The notes: a model not told the origin generated them from the letters alone. DNA of 64,000 nt from Gonapodya prolifera JEL478 (GCA_001574975.1 KQ965731.1:248001-312000), one strand, 5' to 3'; positions 11,501 through 24,800 are shown, counted from the stretch's first letter. Made by a program: numbers and translations.

Positions 11501-12594
11501 ACGGACAACAGTTGCGAGTGGCGATTAAGCATCCGCAGAGACGAAGAAGAAAGTGAATGAAAAGCATTTAGAAGGTCACGTCTCGTAGATGGATGAACCG
11601 GGTGGGGAAAGGCACGTGAGTGATGGTGATTGCTCCTTGAAGGTGAAGGTGAAGACTGCAGATTCGTCACAGAATCAGTGGCAGTCCCTTGAGACACGTC
11701 ACTCTTCAGCGCTTTCTCGGCATGAGAGTGTTGCTCTCCATTGCGAGTATCACTATCACCACCACTATTCCCTTCGCCGCCATCACTTCCGCCCTCCGCT
11801 ACGTAACTATTCGACAACGTGCCATCACGGTCATCACCGAAGCCTGGAGCTGGGATAATCCTGGATACGAGCTCCGCTGATATTGGTATATTGGAACCGA
11901 TAAGGTCCTTAAGAGTGCGAGGAGGAGCAAAAGACATTGCTGGCGATGAAATATGTGAGCCGGAATTCCGTTTGGTAGCAGGAGAGGTCAACTTGTTTGG
12001 ATTACTACGAGAGCGAACGTCTCCAATTTGTGGTGGGATGCTGCCTGACGTTGGTGCGCGCGAAAGATACACCGCATCCATGAATGTTTCCCGATCGTCC
12101 TTTCGATCAGAGAATGCGGTGGCCCCATCTTTGCGAACAGGAGTATGGGAATATGTTTTTCTCTCAGCGAATCGTTTCTCTGTTCCGTGTATGATCTTCT
12201 CTCCGGACTGATCGTAAAAGGACACTCGCTCACTCCCTCGGCGATAGTTTTCGGAACGACGAGGGGAGCGAAGCGGCTTAGAGCTCTCGACTTGTCCTTT
12301 TTTGGAAACAGATTGGTCCAGAATCGGTGTCCGTTCGTCGTTTTGGTGACTGGATGCAGCTCCCGAGCAAACAGGATGCAGATGTGTGCGACTAGATGGT
12401 GAATTGGCGGAAAACAACGTCGATTCATGTGTGATTGGTTCCGATGCGTTGGGGATGTGATGCCGTCGAGGAGCAGAGGCTATTGAGTCACGATATCCTC
12501 CTGTCGTCCAGCTCCAGTTCCTGGTTGCATTGAGCGACCGACTGGGCTTATGGTGACCCTGAAGCCCAGCCGCGAGAAGGCGCGGGTGAGACAT
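8550..12594 (-). CDS. Two-module AAA+ ATPase (active C-terminal module, degenerate N-terminal module)
   Basis: Six exons (12594-10405, 10311-9760, 9700-9578, 9521-9307, 9246-8815, 8748-8550) give 1236 aa with all phases consistent. The first about 340 residues are disordered, rich in Ser, Arg and His. A first AAA-like module follows: its P-loop position reads SSPYRGSE instead of a Walker A, its Walker B position reads FVLFWEDC, and it carries long Gly/Ser-rich insertions. The second module is complete: Walker A GPPGTGKT, Walker B VIFVDEID, sensor GATNRP, and [12 protein letters not shown] in the arginine-finger region. It resembles the Msp1/spastin-like (meiotic-clade) AAA group. Fungal two-module relatives are often labelled mitochondrial AAA ATPases, but location and substrate cannot be read here. 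A helical segment (residues about 750-880) links the modules. Confidence 0.85.
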
Positions 12595-12741
12595 TTCGCT
12601 TCAACGTTCGATCATTTGCACGTAAGGACGTTCACAACTAGGCTGGGAAGATCCAACCTGTTTTTGGAATGACCTTCGACGTTCAACAAACAGGCTGGAC
12701 GAACTCCAACCGGGCTGTGCCACATTTACCAAAACTCTTGA

Positions 12742-13289
12742 ATGAGCGACAATACGGACTCGGAGCCAGCAGATATTCCATATTTCGGAAAAGAAGAGAC
12801 ATTTGGACGTGACCCCGGGAGGAATCGAGGTGAGTTGGTGGTTACTTTTCACAACCCGGTCCACTCCGCATCTTATCGATTATTCGATCCCGAAGATCGG
12901 AAAATGGAGTCGGCATCCGCATTCAGTGCGATCATTTTGTTCCGCTGAAAGGCCGAAATCAATGAAGCAGACCGTGGACTTCGCCACTTCTATTCGGCGT
13001 GACCGACATATGCGACTCAGTGACACCTTCCCAGTCATTACGCTACGAATCGATGACGACGACGGCGCTGTTGCCGCTATCAAGAAGATGGTTACATAAA
13101 ACATTGCAAATACTCCCATCAATTCGAGTCAAGACACCCGTTCTAGCCGCTGCCCGAGTTAACGACGTCGCCATATGGATAATGGCTGCGAGCGTCAAGA
13201 CGTTAACCATTTATACATCGGAATGGGGCGTGTTGGGGTTCGCATTAGTCGTAGGTCTGGCGCTTTTTGTAGGCTCATCTCCACGTTAG
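12742..13289 (+). CDS. Possible small tail-anchored membrane protein
   Basis: Tentative three-exon model: 12742-12833, 12952-13090, 13134-13289, in phase. The product is about 128 aa: a polar acidic start (MSDNTDSEPADIPYFG), a basic middle (SIRRDRHMRLSDTF), and a single hydrophobic segment near the end (GVLGFALVVGLALFVG) followed by SSPR and the stop. That arrangement fits a tail-anchored protein. The first donor (GTTGGT) is weak and a stronger GTGAGT lies 5 nt upstream, and the second intron is only 43 nt, so the model may be wrong. No family recognised. Its start lies 147 nt from the divergent AAA gene's start. Confidence 0.35.
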
Positions 13290-14371
13290 CAACAACCTTC
13301 TAAATCTTGTCTGCACGCAAAAAGGGACGTTTGCCGCCCAAGCGGACGAATCGCGACTCTTCGCTCGGAAGCCGTGTATCATCTGCGTAGTACTATTGCT
13401 ACATCGCAGTACGCTGCTTTTCGTGGGCACCTCCTGCAACGGGCAAAGTACTAGAACCACTTCTTATGTAGTACATGAACATTATTTGAAACCTAAATGG
13501 CTCGTTATATGTGCCCGCGATGTCCTTGTCGGAAGTTCTGAAAGCAACATCACTCAACAAGGGAGCGTGCAAAAGCGACATAGTGTAACATGTGTGATTG
13601 AAAACTATTCCTGCGATGGCCTGAAAAGTGACATCGTGGAGACAGCAAGATTCAGCTGTAACGACTCACTGTGGCCTCCTTCCTTTTGTCTGACCAAAAC
13701 CAACGTCTCAGTATATCACCGAGACTGCAGAGGTCTCAAAGTTCAAGAACTTGGTCGTGAGCGCACGCGGAAGGTCGTGAATGACCGCCAATCGTGCCCA
13801 ATCAAACATATTCATTATCCCGAAGTCGAGAACTCGACCTTCGAGCGCCAGCACCCTAGAAAACCTCATCGGGGCCAGGCATACTGAGAAAATAATACCT
13901 ATGCTTTGCGTTTTCCGTGTCCTGAGCAAGGATTGAGGGGTCGAAATCAGCATGAAGTTGTCCGACCCACGCGACATCTGAAGACTCGGAGTCAACCTAC
14001 CTCCCGGGAAACAAATAAATCAAATCGACTCTCCAGACCGTTTTCCAGTGCGCGCGAGCTCGCGATGGCTCAGAATGGGGAGGAATGGAAAATGTGGTAC
14101 GGCACGCTTTGAGTTCTTCAGTCGGTCAGAACGTGCAATCTGCCATTCGTCCGACTGGTTCTCCCCGGCCTCGTTCACCACCATGTCGTCAGACATGTTG
14201 CCAAACGATACAGTCGCTTCATATAAAAGTGGGGATTCATATTTATACGAGTGGTGCACAACACCGTTCGGTTTCCTTTGGGTGAGCACCCAGGCAGTAG
14301 CGATGTTTGACAATGGAGACTATCCTATGTCCAATAAGTCTTCTCGGGAGACTCAACGGTCCATTCTTGTA
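13290..14371. other. Intergenic stretch with only weak open frames
   Basis: About 1.1 kb. The two longest frames oppose each other: 13396-13887 on the plus strand (163 codons) and 13995-13708 on the minus strand (95 codons). Neither resembles a known protein or links in phase to a further exon. A TATA-like tcatataaaagtg occurs near 14218. I do not call a gene. Confidence 0.4.
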
Positions 14372-15501
14372 TCATGTTAGTCTGGGCCAAGCGGCTCATC
14401 AACATGTAACCAACGAAACAACAGAACTCCAACTACTCACCTCCGCATGAGATAGTCCACTTCCACCTTCACGGTCAGAGGAATCACAAATTTTTCATAC
14501 ATATTGACGACCACGTCAAGATCAATTTTTCTTGAACCCTGCCCGCCGGTGGGGCTTTCTGGTCGCGGCTTCGTTTCCACTTCACCATCGATCGTTATAT
14601 CTTGTCCATAAATGAGGGCTTTGCGCCTCATTCTTCGGACCACTTGCGCCTCGACAGCCTTGTTGGTAAGAAGTTCTTCGCAACGAGCTGCATCGCCTCG
14701 TCGAATGGCGTCCACGTACAAATCGTGCTGCGCAGGATCCAGGAATTTGGCCTCCGCCACAAATTTTCCGCAATGGATCCGTCGAGAGAGTGCCTGCAAG
14801 CACTCCACATCGCGGGTTGAAGCACTGCCATACTGGAGGTCATCCCCAGGCCGGCAGATAGCCGGTATTATCTCCTGCGTGTACATCCTCAGAATGTCTG
14901 GATTCACGTTAATATTGTTTGGGTGCAAGACCGGCGGGTATTCAAGAGCTGGTAAGATGGCGTCTGGCAGATCATCGAAGAACGGGTTCTCGTCTGGAGA
15001 GGCGAAGCGGCGAACCTTCGCTTCAAGGAGAAAGAAAATAACAGTTCACGCGAGGTTCGTACCGCCCAACCCAGAGACAAGACGTTCTCTGTCATAAATG
15101 GTGGTGAATGGTTCATTAATCGCAGCACTTACCGTGCACAACCTCTGTTTCACGGAGTACCCATTCCATAAAAGATCCCCCAAAGTCTTTAAAGTCGAAC
15201 TTGCCAGGTTCATAAATGATTGCGTTGTGGGCGAACTGAGCTCGTTCAATGAGGGCTGACATTAGGAGGCATGCAGGGAGTTGGGGGAAAGACGACGCCA
15301 GAATGTGATGCATGAAGACGAACATTAGATATCACAAATGCTAACCGAAAACGATTGTGTCCTCCAATCGGATGAGAGTTTGACGGAGCTATTGATCGAC
15401 CGTTAGGCAACGATGGCAACGAGCACGATGAGAATATCTTGAACCTTGCCAAGTGATAATGGACCTGTTGGCCCAGAACCTGCGTTTTCGAAGAAGTTCA
15501 T
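14372..15501 (-). CDS. ARO7: Chorismate mutase (Aro7 type)
   Basis: Converts chorismate to prephenate, the first committed step to phenylalanine and tyrosine. Five exons (15501-15445, 15388-15346, 15255-15133, 15020-14441, 14381-14372) give 270 aa, close to the 256 aa of the yeast enzyme, with all phases kept. The all-helical AroQ-gamma-type eukaryotic fold is recognisable from LRQTLIRLEDTIVF near the start, SPDENPFF, TRDVECLQALSRRIHCGKF (active-site helix) and KVEVDYLMRR at the end. By comparison with yeast, the catalytic Arg, Lys and Glu positions are present. The yeast enzyme is inhibited by tyrosine and activated by tryptophan; that regulation is likely but not shown here. The last exon codes only for the final residues RLT. 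The divergent transportin gene starts 121 nt away. Confidence 0.95.
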
Positions 15502-15622
15502 GAGGGAAGGAAGTGGGACAGGTAAGTTTTATCACTGTTTCTTGAACTGACAGTGAAGATTAGGGAAATTATAGAATAAGGAAAAGTATAGTATAAGTTC
15601 CTGCGAACTGTCTCGCACCAAA

Positions 15623-18600
15623 ATGGCATGGCAGCCCCAGCCTGACGGTCTCCAGCAGCTTTCGCGCCTTCTTGCTGATTCGACCGCTTTGAACAAGGAA
15701 GTGAGGGAGCGCGCCCAGCAGGTGAGTTGCCAATGGGCTTTCTTTTTCGCGTGGGCTCTTTCTCTGGGCATCCCAGAAATTCCACGCCCGGATCGTTCAC
15801 TCGCTTCCCAATCTACCGATTTGAGCACCTACCGGATGAACCATAGTGGCAGTCCTTTGACAGAGGGGTGCACCAGGCGAGGAATGGTGATCTGAGAGAC
15901 TCTCATCAGAGCTCACAGAACTGTGCTGTCCTCTTTCAACAATTTCATCTATAAATGGGCTCGAATGGATGGATCGAAGAAGGATGCCGAAATGGGGCAG
16001 GAAAACTCGAAGCTCGCACCTCCATACTTCGGCGGTGAAGAAGGGGGATGGAAACCACCACACTGCAATTCCCGAACCTTCTCGTGCCTCACATTGCTCT
16101 TTTTCTCGGATCCTTCCACCGTAATCCTCGCCTGACGCGCAACAGCAACTCGATGCCTTCAACCAGATACCAGACTACAACAACTATCTAATCTACATTC
16201 TCACACAACTTACCACCGAGAATCCATCTACACGGGCTATTGCTGGACTTCTCGTGAAGAACAACATACGAAATCATTGGGATCGTATCTCGGCTGCATC
16301 CCTTGAATACGTCAAAACCTGTGTCGTGGTCGGTCTGGCCGATCCACAGAACACAATTCGATCAACGACTGGTACCATCATCACCACGGTTATTTCGAAA
16401 GGTGGAATTCAATCTTGGCCCTCTATTCTTGGACAATTGATCCAACTTCTTAACCACCCGGATGCTAACGTCATTGAGGTGCGGGTTGGACGAACAGATG
16501 TTTTTGCTCGTATATTCTTTGGTTTGGAACTGATACTCGGATCTGTTGCGCACAATTGGCGCCTTCGTTTTCTTAGGGAGCTTTTGGAGCGCTGCAAAAG
16601 GTCTGCGAGGACAATGCGAAGCAGCTTGATTCCGACGAAGCTGGTCGCCCTCTCAATTACATGATTCCCCGCTTCATGGAGTTCTTCGGTCATCAAAACC
16701 CCAAAATCCGAGTCTTTGCCATCAGCTGCGTGAATCAGTTCATTCTCCCCCGCTCGCAAGCCCTGATGACAGTTCTTCCTCAGTTCGTTCAAGCTCTATA
16801 CTCACGCGCTAATGATGAAAACGAGGAAGTGCGCAAGCAGATCTGTCAGGCGCTAGTCATGCTTCTAGAAGTGCGCCCTGATCAGCTAATGCCGCAACTG
16901 GACAGTGTGGTGCAGTTTATGCTGTACTGCACGCAAGACAAGGATGAAGGCGTTGCGCTGGAAGCATGCGAGTTTTGGCTGGCTTTTGCCGAGCAGGATG
17001 AGATGAGGGATAAACTTGAGCCATACTTGGACAGGTGTGTGATCCCGGAACTCTTCTCGTGAAAATATATTTGTTGGACAGTTAGTTCCTGGTGATAGGA
17101 TTATTCCCGTTCTCCTCAAGGGGATGGTGTATTCTGACGAGGACGTTGTTCTTTACCAGGGTGAAGATGATGACGCCGAAGTTCCAGACCAAGATCAAGA
17201 CATAAAGCCCACATTCGCAAAATCAAGGACACACACTCAGAAACACGTTGATGGCCAACAGCAACAACAACAAAGTCAGGCTCATGGTCATAGTGGAGAT
17301 GCTTCTGCGGAAGAAGGCGACGAAGAAGAAATCGACGAAGACGAAGACGACGAGGATGTATTCCAGGAATGGAATCTCCGAAAATGTTCTGCGGCGGCAT
17401 TAGATGTCCTTGCCACGGTCTACGGAGACGATATCCTCAAAATTTTACTGCCCGAACTGCAGTCGCGACTCTCCTCTGAAGATTGGTTGCAACGAGAGTG
17501 CGGGGTACTGGCACTCGGGGCAGTTGCCGAAGGTGAACTCATCGCAGAATGGTCGGAAACTCAATGCAGCTGAATGTGTTGAATCTCATGCAGGATGCAT
17601 AACTGGAATGGAACCCCACCTTCCTCAATTAGTGCCAGCTTTGTTGGCATATTTATCCGATCGAAAGGTGACTTGAGTTTCATTTTACTAATGTTTCGCT
17701 GACTTATTTGGTAATTGCTTTCAGCCACTCGTGCGTTCAATCACTTGCTGGACCTTGGGCCGTTATGCTCGGTGGATTGTTGCCGGCAATCCGCCGAATC
17801 ACATCCCGCAAGAGGAATCCGACCGCTTACTCGCCGAACACCAGAAAATCTACTTTGAGCCCACAATGATTGAGGTAATGACCCGTTTTTCAATTTCCGA
17901 CTGGAAAGATAGTGATAGGCCCCTTTGTCCTATTATTACAGCTTTTGAAGATGATGCTGGATAACAATAAGCGAGTTCAAGAAGCAGGATGTAGTGCATT
18001 TGCGACTCTTGAAGAAGAAGGTGGTGGAGATCTTGCACCATACCTACCACATATCCTTCAAACCTTTTACACTGCATTCGGCAAGTACCAGGTTAGTGAT
18101 CTCTGCGTATTACTCAATCTGTTCACCGATGCGATGTGATCAATGCAAACAGCACAAGAATCTGTTGATTCTGTATGATGCCGTAGGAACCCTGGCCGAT
18201 TCTGTTGGAAATGCCCTCAACAATCAACAATACGTGTCCCTTTTGATGAACCCTCTCGTTGACAAATGGCAAAATCTCAAGGACCAAAGCCGTGATATGT
18301 TTCCGCTTCTTGAAGTATGTCTTTATTGTTATTCGTTTCGCAAATTGTGCTCACAACCCCAACGTTCTCAGTGTCTTTCCTCGGTCGCCATGGCACTTGG
18401 ACCAGGATTTGCTCCTTTCGCACCGAGTGTTTGGAATCGATGTTTACAATTAATCAGTGTAACACTGCAACAAATTCAAGCTTCAATCGGGAATCCTGGC
18501 ACCGTGGAGCAACCCGACAAAGACTTCATCATCGTTGCTCTCGATCTTCTTAGTGGAATCGTTCAAGGATTGGGCTCAAATGTGGACGGTTTACTTCAGC

Positions 18601-19416
18601 ACTCACAACCTCCCCTTCTCACTCTCCTCGGAGAAGCAATGCGAGATCCTGTTGGCGAAGTCCGGCAATCTGCATATGCGTTGTTGGGCGATCTCGCAAT
18701 CAACGTGTTTCCTCACATACGAGCATACGTCCCGCAATTTATGCCCGATGTGATCGAACAGATCGAACCCTCTGGAGATTCTGCGCGAGTGTCTGTTTGC
18801 AACAATGCTGCGTGGGCAGCCGGTGAAATCGCTTTACAGTACGGTCAGTGGAAGTCTTCGGTTTGGTCTTCGGTTTGGTTGATAATTTTTCTTTCGCTTT
18901 TGCTAGGTCCCGAAATATCGGTGTACGTCGAGCCACTTCTGCGACGACTGATTCCTATTCTCCGCGACGAGAGTAATCCGCGAACGCTCCTGGAGAATGC
19001 GGCAATCACCATTGGGAGATTGGGACTAGTGTGTCCTGATCTCGTCGCCCCACATCTCGAAACCTTCGCAGAACCTTGGTGTAAATCACTGCGAAGTATC
19101 AGAGACAACCCTGAGAAAGAATCGGCGTTTCAGGGGCTTTGTGCTATGATACAGAAGAATCCTAACGGGATCGTCAAAAGCTTCGTTTATTTCTGTGATG
19201 CTGTGACTCAGTGGAAAGTAGTTAACGTTCCTTTGAACCAGCAGTTCAGTGGGGTATGTTTCACGTCGCGTCTGTAGTTTTTTCTCTGCGATTAACTCGT
19301 GCTTTCTCCAGATAATTCACGCTTTCAAAAATATGATGGGTCCGCAGTGGGATAACTATTTCCGAGAGTTTCCCCAACATGTGCAGCAAAGATTAAGGAC
19401 TCGGTATCAGATATAA
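15623..19416 (+). CDS. KAP104: Transportin / karyopherin beta-2 nuclear import receptor
   Basis: Imports PY-NLS cargo such as hnRNP-type RNA-binding proteins through the nuclear pore. Eleven exons in phase give about 927 aa, the size of yeast Kap104 and human transportin-1: 15623-15721, 16146-16478, 16577-17034, 17099-17532, 17594-17667, 17725-17874, 17942-18091, 18153-18314, 18372-18843, 18907-19253, 19312-19416. The N-terminus has the typical [22 protein letters not shown] repeats fill the rest. The acidic loop that releases cargo on Ran-GTP binding is visible around residues 315-380, with a short glutamine run and a Glu/Asp run ([12 protein letters not shown]). The C-terminus has the conserved [14 protein letters not shown]. 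The first intron (424 nt) is unusually long for this window; I see no gene within it. Confidence 0.95.
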
Positions 19417-19468
19417 TAAGGATCTGTACAATATAGGATAGTTTTCTTGGTTGCCACTGGTCCAAACG

Positions 19469-21683
19469 TTACGTTGAAAACGCTGGTAATCCAACAGTTA
19501 CGACTCCCGTCTTTCTGAGTCGATCAAAGAGCTGGACACAATTTAAGCAACAATTGAGTGGAGGTAGCAGCACGACGTTAAGGAACTCACAACAAAGAGC
19601 TTCTCCGCTTCCTCCTCTTTCTCTTCTTCCGTCATATCATCATTTTCCTTGCTCTTGCCGTTTTCTACTTGTCCGGTGATTGGATTTAAAGAATAAGGAA
19701 GCTCTACGTCATTCTCCGCAGAGATGCTCATCGGAGTCTTCGAACCACCAATTCCACCCATGGATTCTTGCAGTAAACCTCGCTGGAAAAGAAATCCCGC
19801 AGCGGACCCGTACCCAATACGGTCGACTAGTGTTTTTGCTGGAGGCGAAAATAAGTTTTGTGGATGAAAAAAAAGAACTTCTCACAAACGACTCACGATC
19901 CAGATCACATAAGACAAATAAAAGGTCCCCAGTACAGTGGCGAACATTTTCTGGGGTGACTGCTGATAGGAGCCGAACGACACGCCCTGTTAGAGTAGGG
20001 CTTCTTTCGATCGGGAGAGAGCGATCACTGGGAGGGAGATAAGATCGGTCCCGAATTTCACATGGTAGAACATTCTTTCCTTCTTACATTTGGGGCGGCA
20101 AGATCGCGGTTTCGATGATCTGTTTCGCTTTTGGAGAGGAACGCGCCAGGTTTCCAAGTATTAGCATTAGTGGGGCAACGTTGTCACTTGAATTGGCGAA
20201 AAAAGATCCATCGGCGGACGCCTGTACAGCCTCCGGCTCAATTGAAAGCGCGCGGTCGAGAGTATTGATCAGAAAATCGAGGATGTTATAATCTCCATCC
20301 GGAAACCAACAGTCGGTGAAGCATTTGTCGGCAGGAAAACTGATCAGGAAGTGAATAGCGTGGTTGACTGGGGGCCGCAAGTGAAAGGTTGTGAGTTCCC
20401 GTTGCGTGAGAAATCGAACTGTGAGTTTCAGAACTCTTTGAAATGGCATTTAAGAGTTCCGCATTAGAAGGAAGAATGTTCCAAGTGCTCACTCTGCAAA
20501 GCACTCAAGAGCTTCACCATCGAGCCAAAGTGGATTGTTATATCTGTCGTCAATCGTGGAGTTGGAGCTTGTAAGAGCTGTAACGCCGAAAGCGGCTTTC
20601 CACAGCTCTCCAAGAACAATCTCCTGGGTAAGAACTGGAGAATCGATGAGACCTGCCCACATTGCGTCCTTGGCGTTTGTCAGTCTTGGTAATGTTTCAC
20701 AAACTTGTACCACAAACTTAGAGATGATCTCAAAGAGGACCAAAAAAAGTTTATGAAGGGTGCGTGAGCATTGAATGAGTACGAGAATACCTTGGATAGA
20801 ACTGCGGCAATACGTGGGACAATGGGCGTGCTCATGTTCCAATTCTTCCTATCAGCGGTGGAAAGGAAAATCAGGCGACAGATGAGGAATTCAGCTTCCA
20901 TTGAAAGATTCTCAGACTTCTGAGGAGAAGTCGATTTTCGTTGGTGGGGTTCGGAACCACAAAATTGAGTTACCACGGCAATTACCTCGTGCTGCAACAG
21001 AGCTGCTTCCAAACCATTCATACTATCGAAGTACATTTGCAGTGATCTGTTCTGCAACAACACGTTTGCGAGGCACCGAAGTGCCTCCATTGGCACAATG
21101 TCGTCAACGCGTGCGGAGTTTGGCATGGGCGTTGTTTGTTCACGGAAAAGACAATAGTGCATAAGTAGCGCAATGCTCTGTAAAAGCCGGTAGTGAAAGA
21201 GCATGATCCATTAGGCTAACGACAGATCAGGTACAAACCTCATCACAAAATAGATTATCGCAACCAGGGATTTCTCTGGAGAGAATCCGAAGAGAGTAGA
21301 GTGCTAGGCCAGCAACTATCGTGGCAGCAAAGAAATAAGAAGATTTCAAACGCCGAGCTCTACTCATGGGTACACTGACTCTGTGGGTCCAAATGAATGT
21401 CATCATACGTCGAAGGAACGTTTTTGACCCGTTTTAGCAGGTCAAGGGCACGAGTTATGAACTTTGATTTCGATTCTATCGTGACGCCGCAGTCAAGAAC
21501 GCTTCGAACCCGTGAATGGTCGGCGATTCGCAAAATGAACTTCGGGATCGCACTGCTCACAGTAGAGCGACGAGACTTATCTTTGAACCCGGTACAAAAA
21601 GATGTCAGACACGATGCAATGTCATTTGTCTTTGCGTCAGCTGCGAAGCTCAGAAACCTTTCCATTGATGAGTGAGGATTCAT
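19469..21683 (-). CDS. RIC8: Ric8 / synembryn, G-alpha chaperone and exchange factor
   Basis: Ric8 proteins fold and activate heterotrimeric G-alpha subunits. About nine exons run from ATG 21683 to the stop at 19469, with the armadillo-like helical pattern of the family. Recognisable pieces include MEALRCLANVLLQN, EFLICRLIFLSTA, LRPPVNHAIHFLISFP, GDLLFVLCDL, DRIGYGSAAGFLFQRGLL, and the C-terminal MTEEEKEEEAEKLF plus LFDRLRKTGV. The candidate intron at about 20991-20923 (GTAATT to CTCAG) is 69 nt without an in-frame stop, so retention would add 23 residues instead of truncating. Some junctions in the N-terminal third are less certain. The P4-ATPase start lies 178 nt away, head to head. Confidence 0.9.
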
Positions 21684-21861
21684 CGTTATTGGAGGCTGGC
21701 CCGCCGGCGGCTAAATTCTACCTCAGACTGGACTGAGTTGAGTTCATTGGAGCCATTCGCGTGAGTGCGATTCAGCCTTCTGAGGTCGTGACTTTGGACT
21801 TAATCGGGGCGCACGACATTCAATCCCCTGACGTTTGAAGACCCTTGTGTGGTGGACAAAG

Positions 21862-24800
21862 ATGCCTCCAAACCCACGGGTACCGAATCCATTTGTCACG
21901 CCATTCGATGATGACGAATCCCACCAGGACGCAGAGAACTTGGATCACTTTGGCAACAGCGATTCTCAGCCGCTTGTATCGCGAAGCTCGCCCGAACCGC
22001 ATCTCAGTTTCACATCACAGCCCATCATGATAGACCAGCCAGATGTGGACTATGCTGGTGGAGGCTCGTCAGCAGAACCTGCAGCCATGGCACCGCCGGA
22101 AGAGTTACTGGCACCAACGGTGGTGAGATATGAAGTTTCCATTTTGAATCCGAGCCCTTTTTAATCATACCCACCTGGACACATCCGACTTATTCGAGCT
22201 AGGCTAGTGCAGGGGATCGTGTGATTTACCTGAACGAACCTCTAAGGAATGACCAAGCAAAATACCTCCACAATCGCATCTCAACCACCAAGTACAACCC
22301 GTTGACATTCCTCCCAAAGTTCTTCAAAGAGCAGTTTTCCAAGTACGCCAACGTCTTTTTCTTGCTAACAGCTATCATCCAGGTGAACTCCGATCACGTT
22401 ACCACTTTGTTGGACACCACTGAGCATCTCATCGCTTTAGCAAATTCCGGACGTCTCTCCACTCAACAAATTCACGACCATCATTCCACTTTCCATCGTA
22501 TTAGCAGCATCGGCTGTGAAAGAAGTCTATGAAGACTGGGTGCGTGCATATGTTTTGCATTTCAGTAGTCCGTGTCAAACATCTCGCTTTAAAAACATTA
22601 GAAAAGGCACTCCTCTGACGATGAAACAAATAACCGCATTGCAAAAGCTCTTCGAGGGTCTTCCTTTGAGCCTGTGAAGTGGAAAGATATAAAAGTCGGT
22701 GACATTCTGAGGGTCGAAAATTCAGACTTTTTCGCGGCGGATCTGGTGATTCTTAGCAGTTCAGAACCCGATGCGATTTGCTACATCGAAACCAGCAATC
22801 TTGATGGGTATGTCTATTGATACATTCATCTGAACAACGTCTCACACCTGCACAGGGAAACCAACCTCAAGGTAAAGCAGGGGATTCAACAAACCTCCGA
22901 AGTCATGACTGCTGAACAGGCCGCCACGCTGACTGGTGAGTGCGATCTTATGGATGGGTTGTGGTTTTAGTAATGTTTGGAATCCTTAGGGTACATTCGC
23001 TCTGAACCCCCCAATAATAGCCTTTACACATATAGCGGCTTAATCAATCTCAACGGTCGTGACTATCCCTTGGATCCCACCCAGCTTCTACTGAGGGGGG
23101 CACAACTGCGGAACACTCCTTGGATTTATGCGGTGGTAGTAAACACAGGCCATGAAACGAAATTGATGCGAAACGCGACGTAAGTGATTGCTTTTCTCAC
23201 ATAATGCGCGATTTTTCTCAATGGATTTCGTGTTTCGCTTCAGTGCTACTCCCATCAAACGCACTGCAGTTGAGCAAATGACTAACCGACAAATTCTGAT
23301 TTTATTTGTGCTTTTAATGGCAATGTCAATTATTTGTTCCATTGGGACGCTAGTTCGCACGGTGAGCTCTCCTTGCATGTATTGCACGAAAGTCAAGCAC
23401 TAAGAACGAAACAATGGCACTTAGCTGAAAGACCCCTTCGAAAAGAACGTTATAAACTTGGATGAGAGTGGAGCACCAGTAGAGGACGTTCCTGGGGCGT
23501 TAAAACGCTTTGGGCTCAACATAATGACTTTTGTTATCTTGTTCAACAATCTGATCCCTATCAGGTGCGACTCATGGATCTCATGCATTGTGGTTTTTTT
23601 GTCTTTGGTTTGATGATGATTTATCGATAGCTTGGTGATGACGATGGAGGTTGTCAAGTCGTTCCACGCAATGCTAATTGGCTCAGACCTCGACATGTAC
23701 TATGCAGAGGCAGACAGTCCTGCAGTCGCTCGAATGTCATCTCTCGTCGAGGAACTTGGTCAAATTGAGTACATCTTCTCTGACAAAACAGGGACCCTCA
23801 CGTGCAATAAGATGGAATTCCGCATGTGTTCTATTGCTGGCAAAGCCTATGCGGATATCGTACCAGAAGATAAGAAGGTCCGCGTAGATGAGCGGGGTGT
23901 GGAATCGGTATGAATGGGTTGTTGCGCATGACCACAAAACTCTGCTAAGGCGTCTTGGTAGGGCTATCACACTTTTCAGCGAATGTTGGAGAACGTCAAC
24001 TCCGATACGACAGGCAATGTCATTCGGGAATTCTTCACTCTTCTGTCTGTGTGTCATACTGTGATACCAGAAACACAGGACGATAACAGCATTGTATATC
24101 AGGCTAGCTCTCCTGACGAGGGAGCGTTAGTGAAAGGTGCATCAGAGCTTGGGTACAAGTTTGTGGTGAGTTGCCGGGTGGCGTGACAATATCTGCTGGG
24201 TACTCAAAGCTGATATTATGTAGGTCCGCCGCCCCAAATCTGTGACTGTTTCTGTGAATGGCGTGAACCTTGAATTTGAGGTACTAGCGATTTGCGAGTT
24301 CAACAGTACGAGGAAGCGAATGAGTGCCGTGATTCGCGGACCCGATGGTGAGGGTTCTCAGCCATGGTGGATTAGAGGGACTCAACTAACTGGTGTTCTT
24401 GTAGGAAAAATAAAGCTTTACACCAAGGGGGCTGATACGGTTATTTTAGAACGCTTGCGACAAAATAACCCTTACGTGGAGCCGACATTAGCGCACTTGG
24501 AGGAATATGCAAACGAAGGTCTCAGGACACTCTGTCTCGCCATGCGTGAAATTCCGGAAGAAGAGTACAATCGATGGAGTAAGCTTCAAGAGAAAGCAAG
24601 CACGCTCCTGGTGAATCGCCAGGATGAAGTGAGTCGAAGCTCGTTTTGTGGGGAATTTCTGTTTTAATCGCGACTGCACGAGCAGCTGGACAAAGTAGCA
24701 GAACTCATTGAAAAGGATCTTGTTCTACTTGGAGCGACCGCCATCGAAGATAAGCTACAAGATGATGTCCCCGACACGATTCATACTTTGCAGCAGGTAA

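Noticed and set aside
13396-13995. Opposed frames of 163 (+) and 95 (-) codons
   Set aside because: They overlap each other, match no family and show no splice continuity, so neither is supported as a gene.
14048-14380. 110-codon plus-strand frame with MAQNGEEWKMWYG nearby
   Set aside because: Overlaps the last exon of chorismate mutase on the other strand and resembles nothing.
18838-18906. Extending transportin straight through 18838-18906
   Set aside because: The frame is open there, but the HEAT-repeat sequence joins cleanly when a GTCAGT..CTAG intron is removed.
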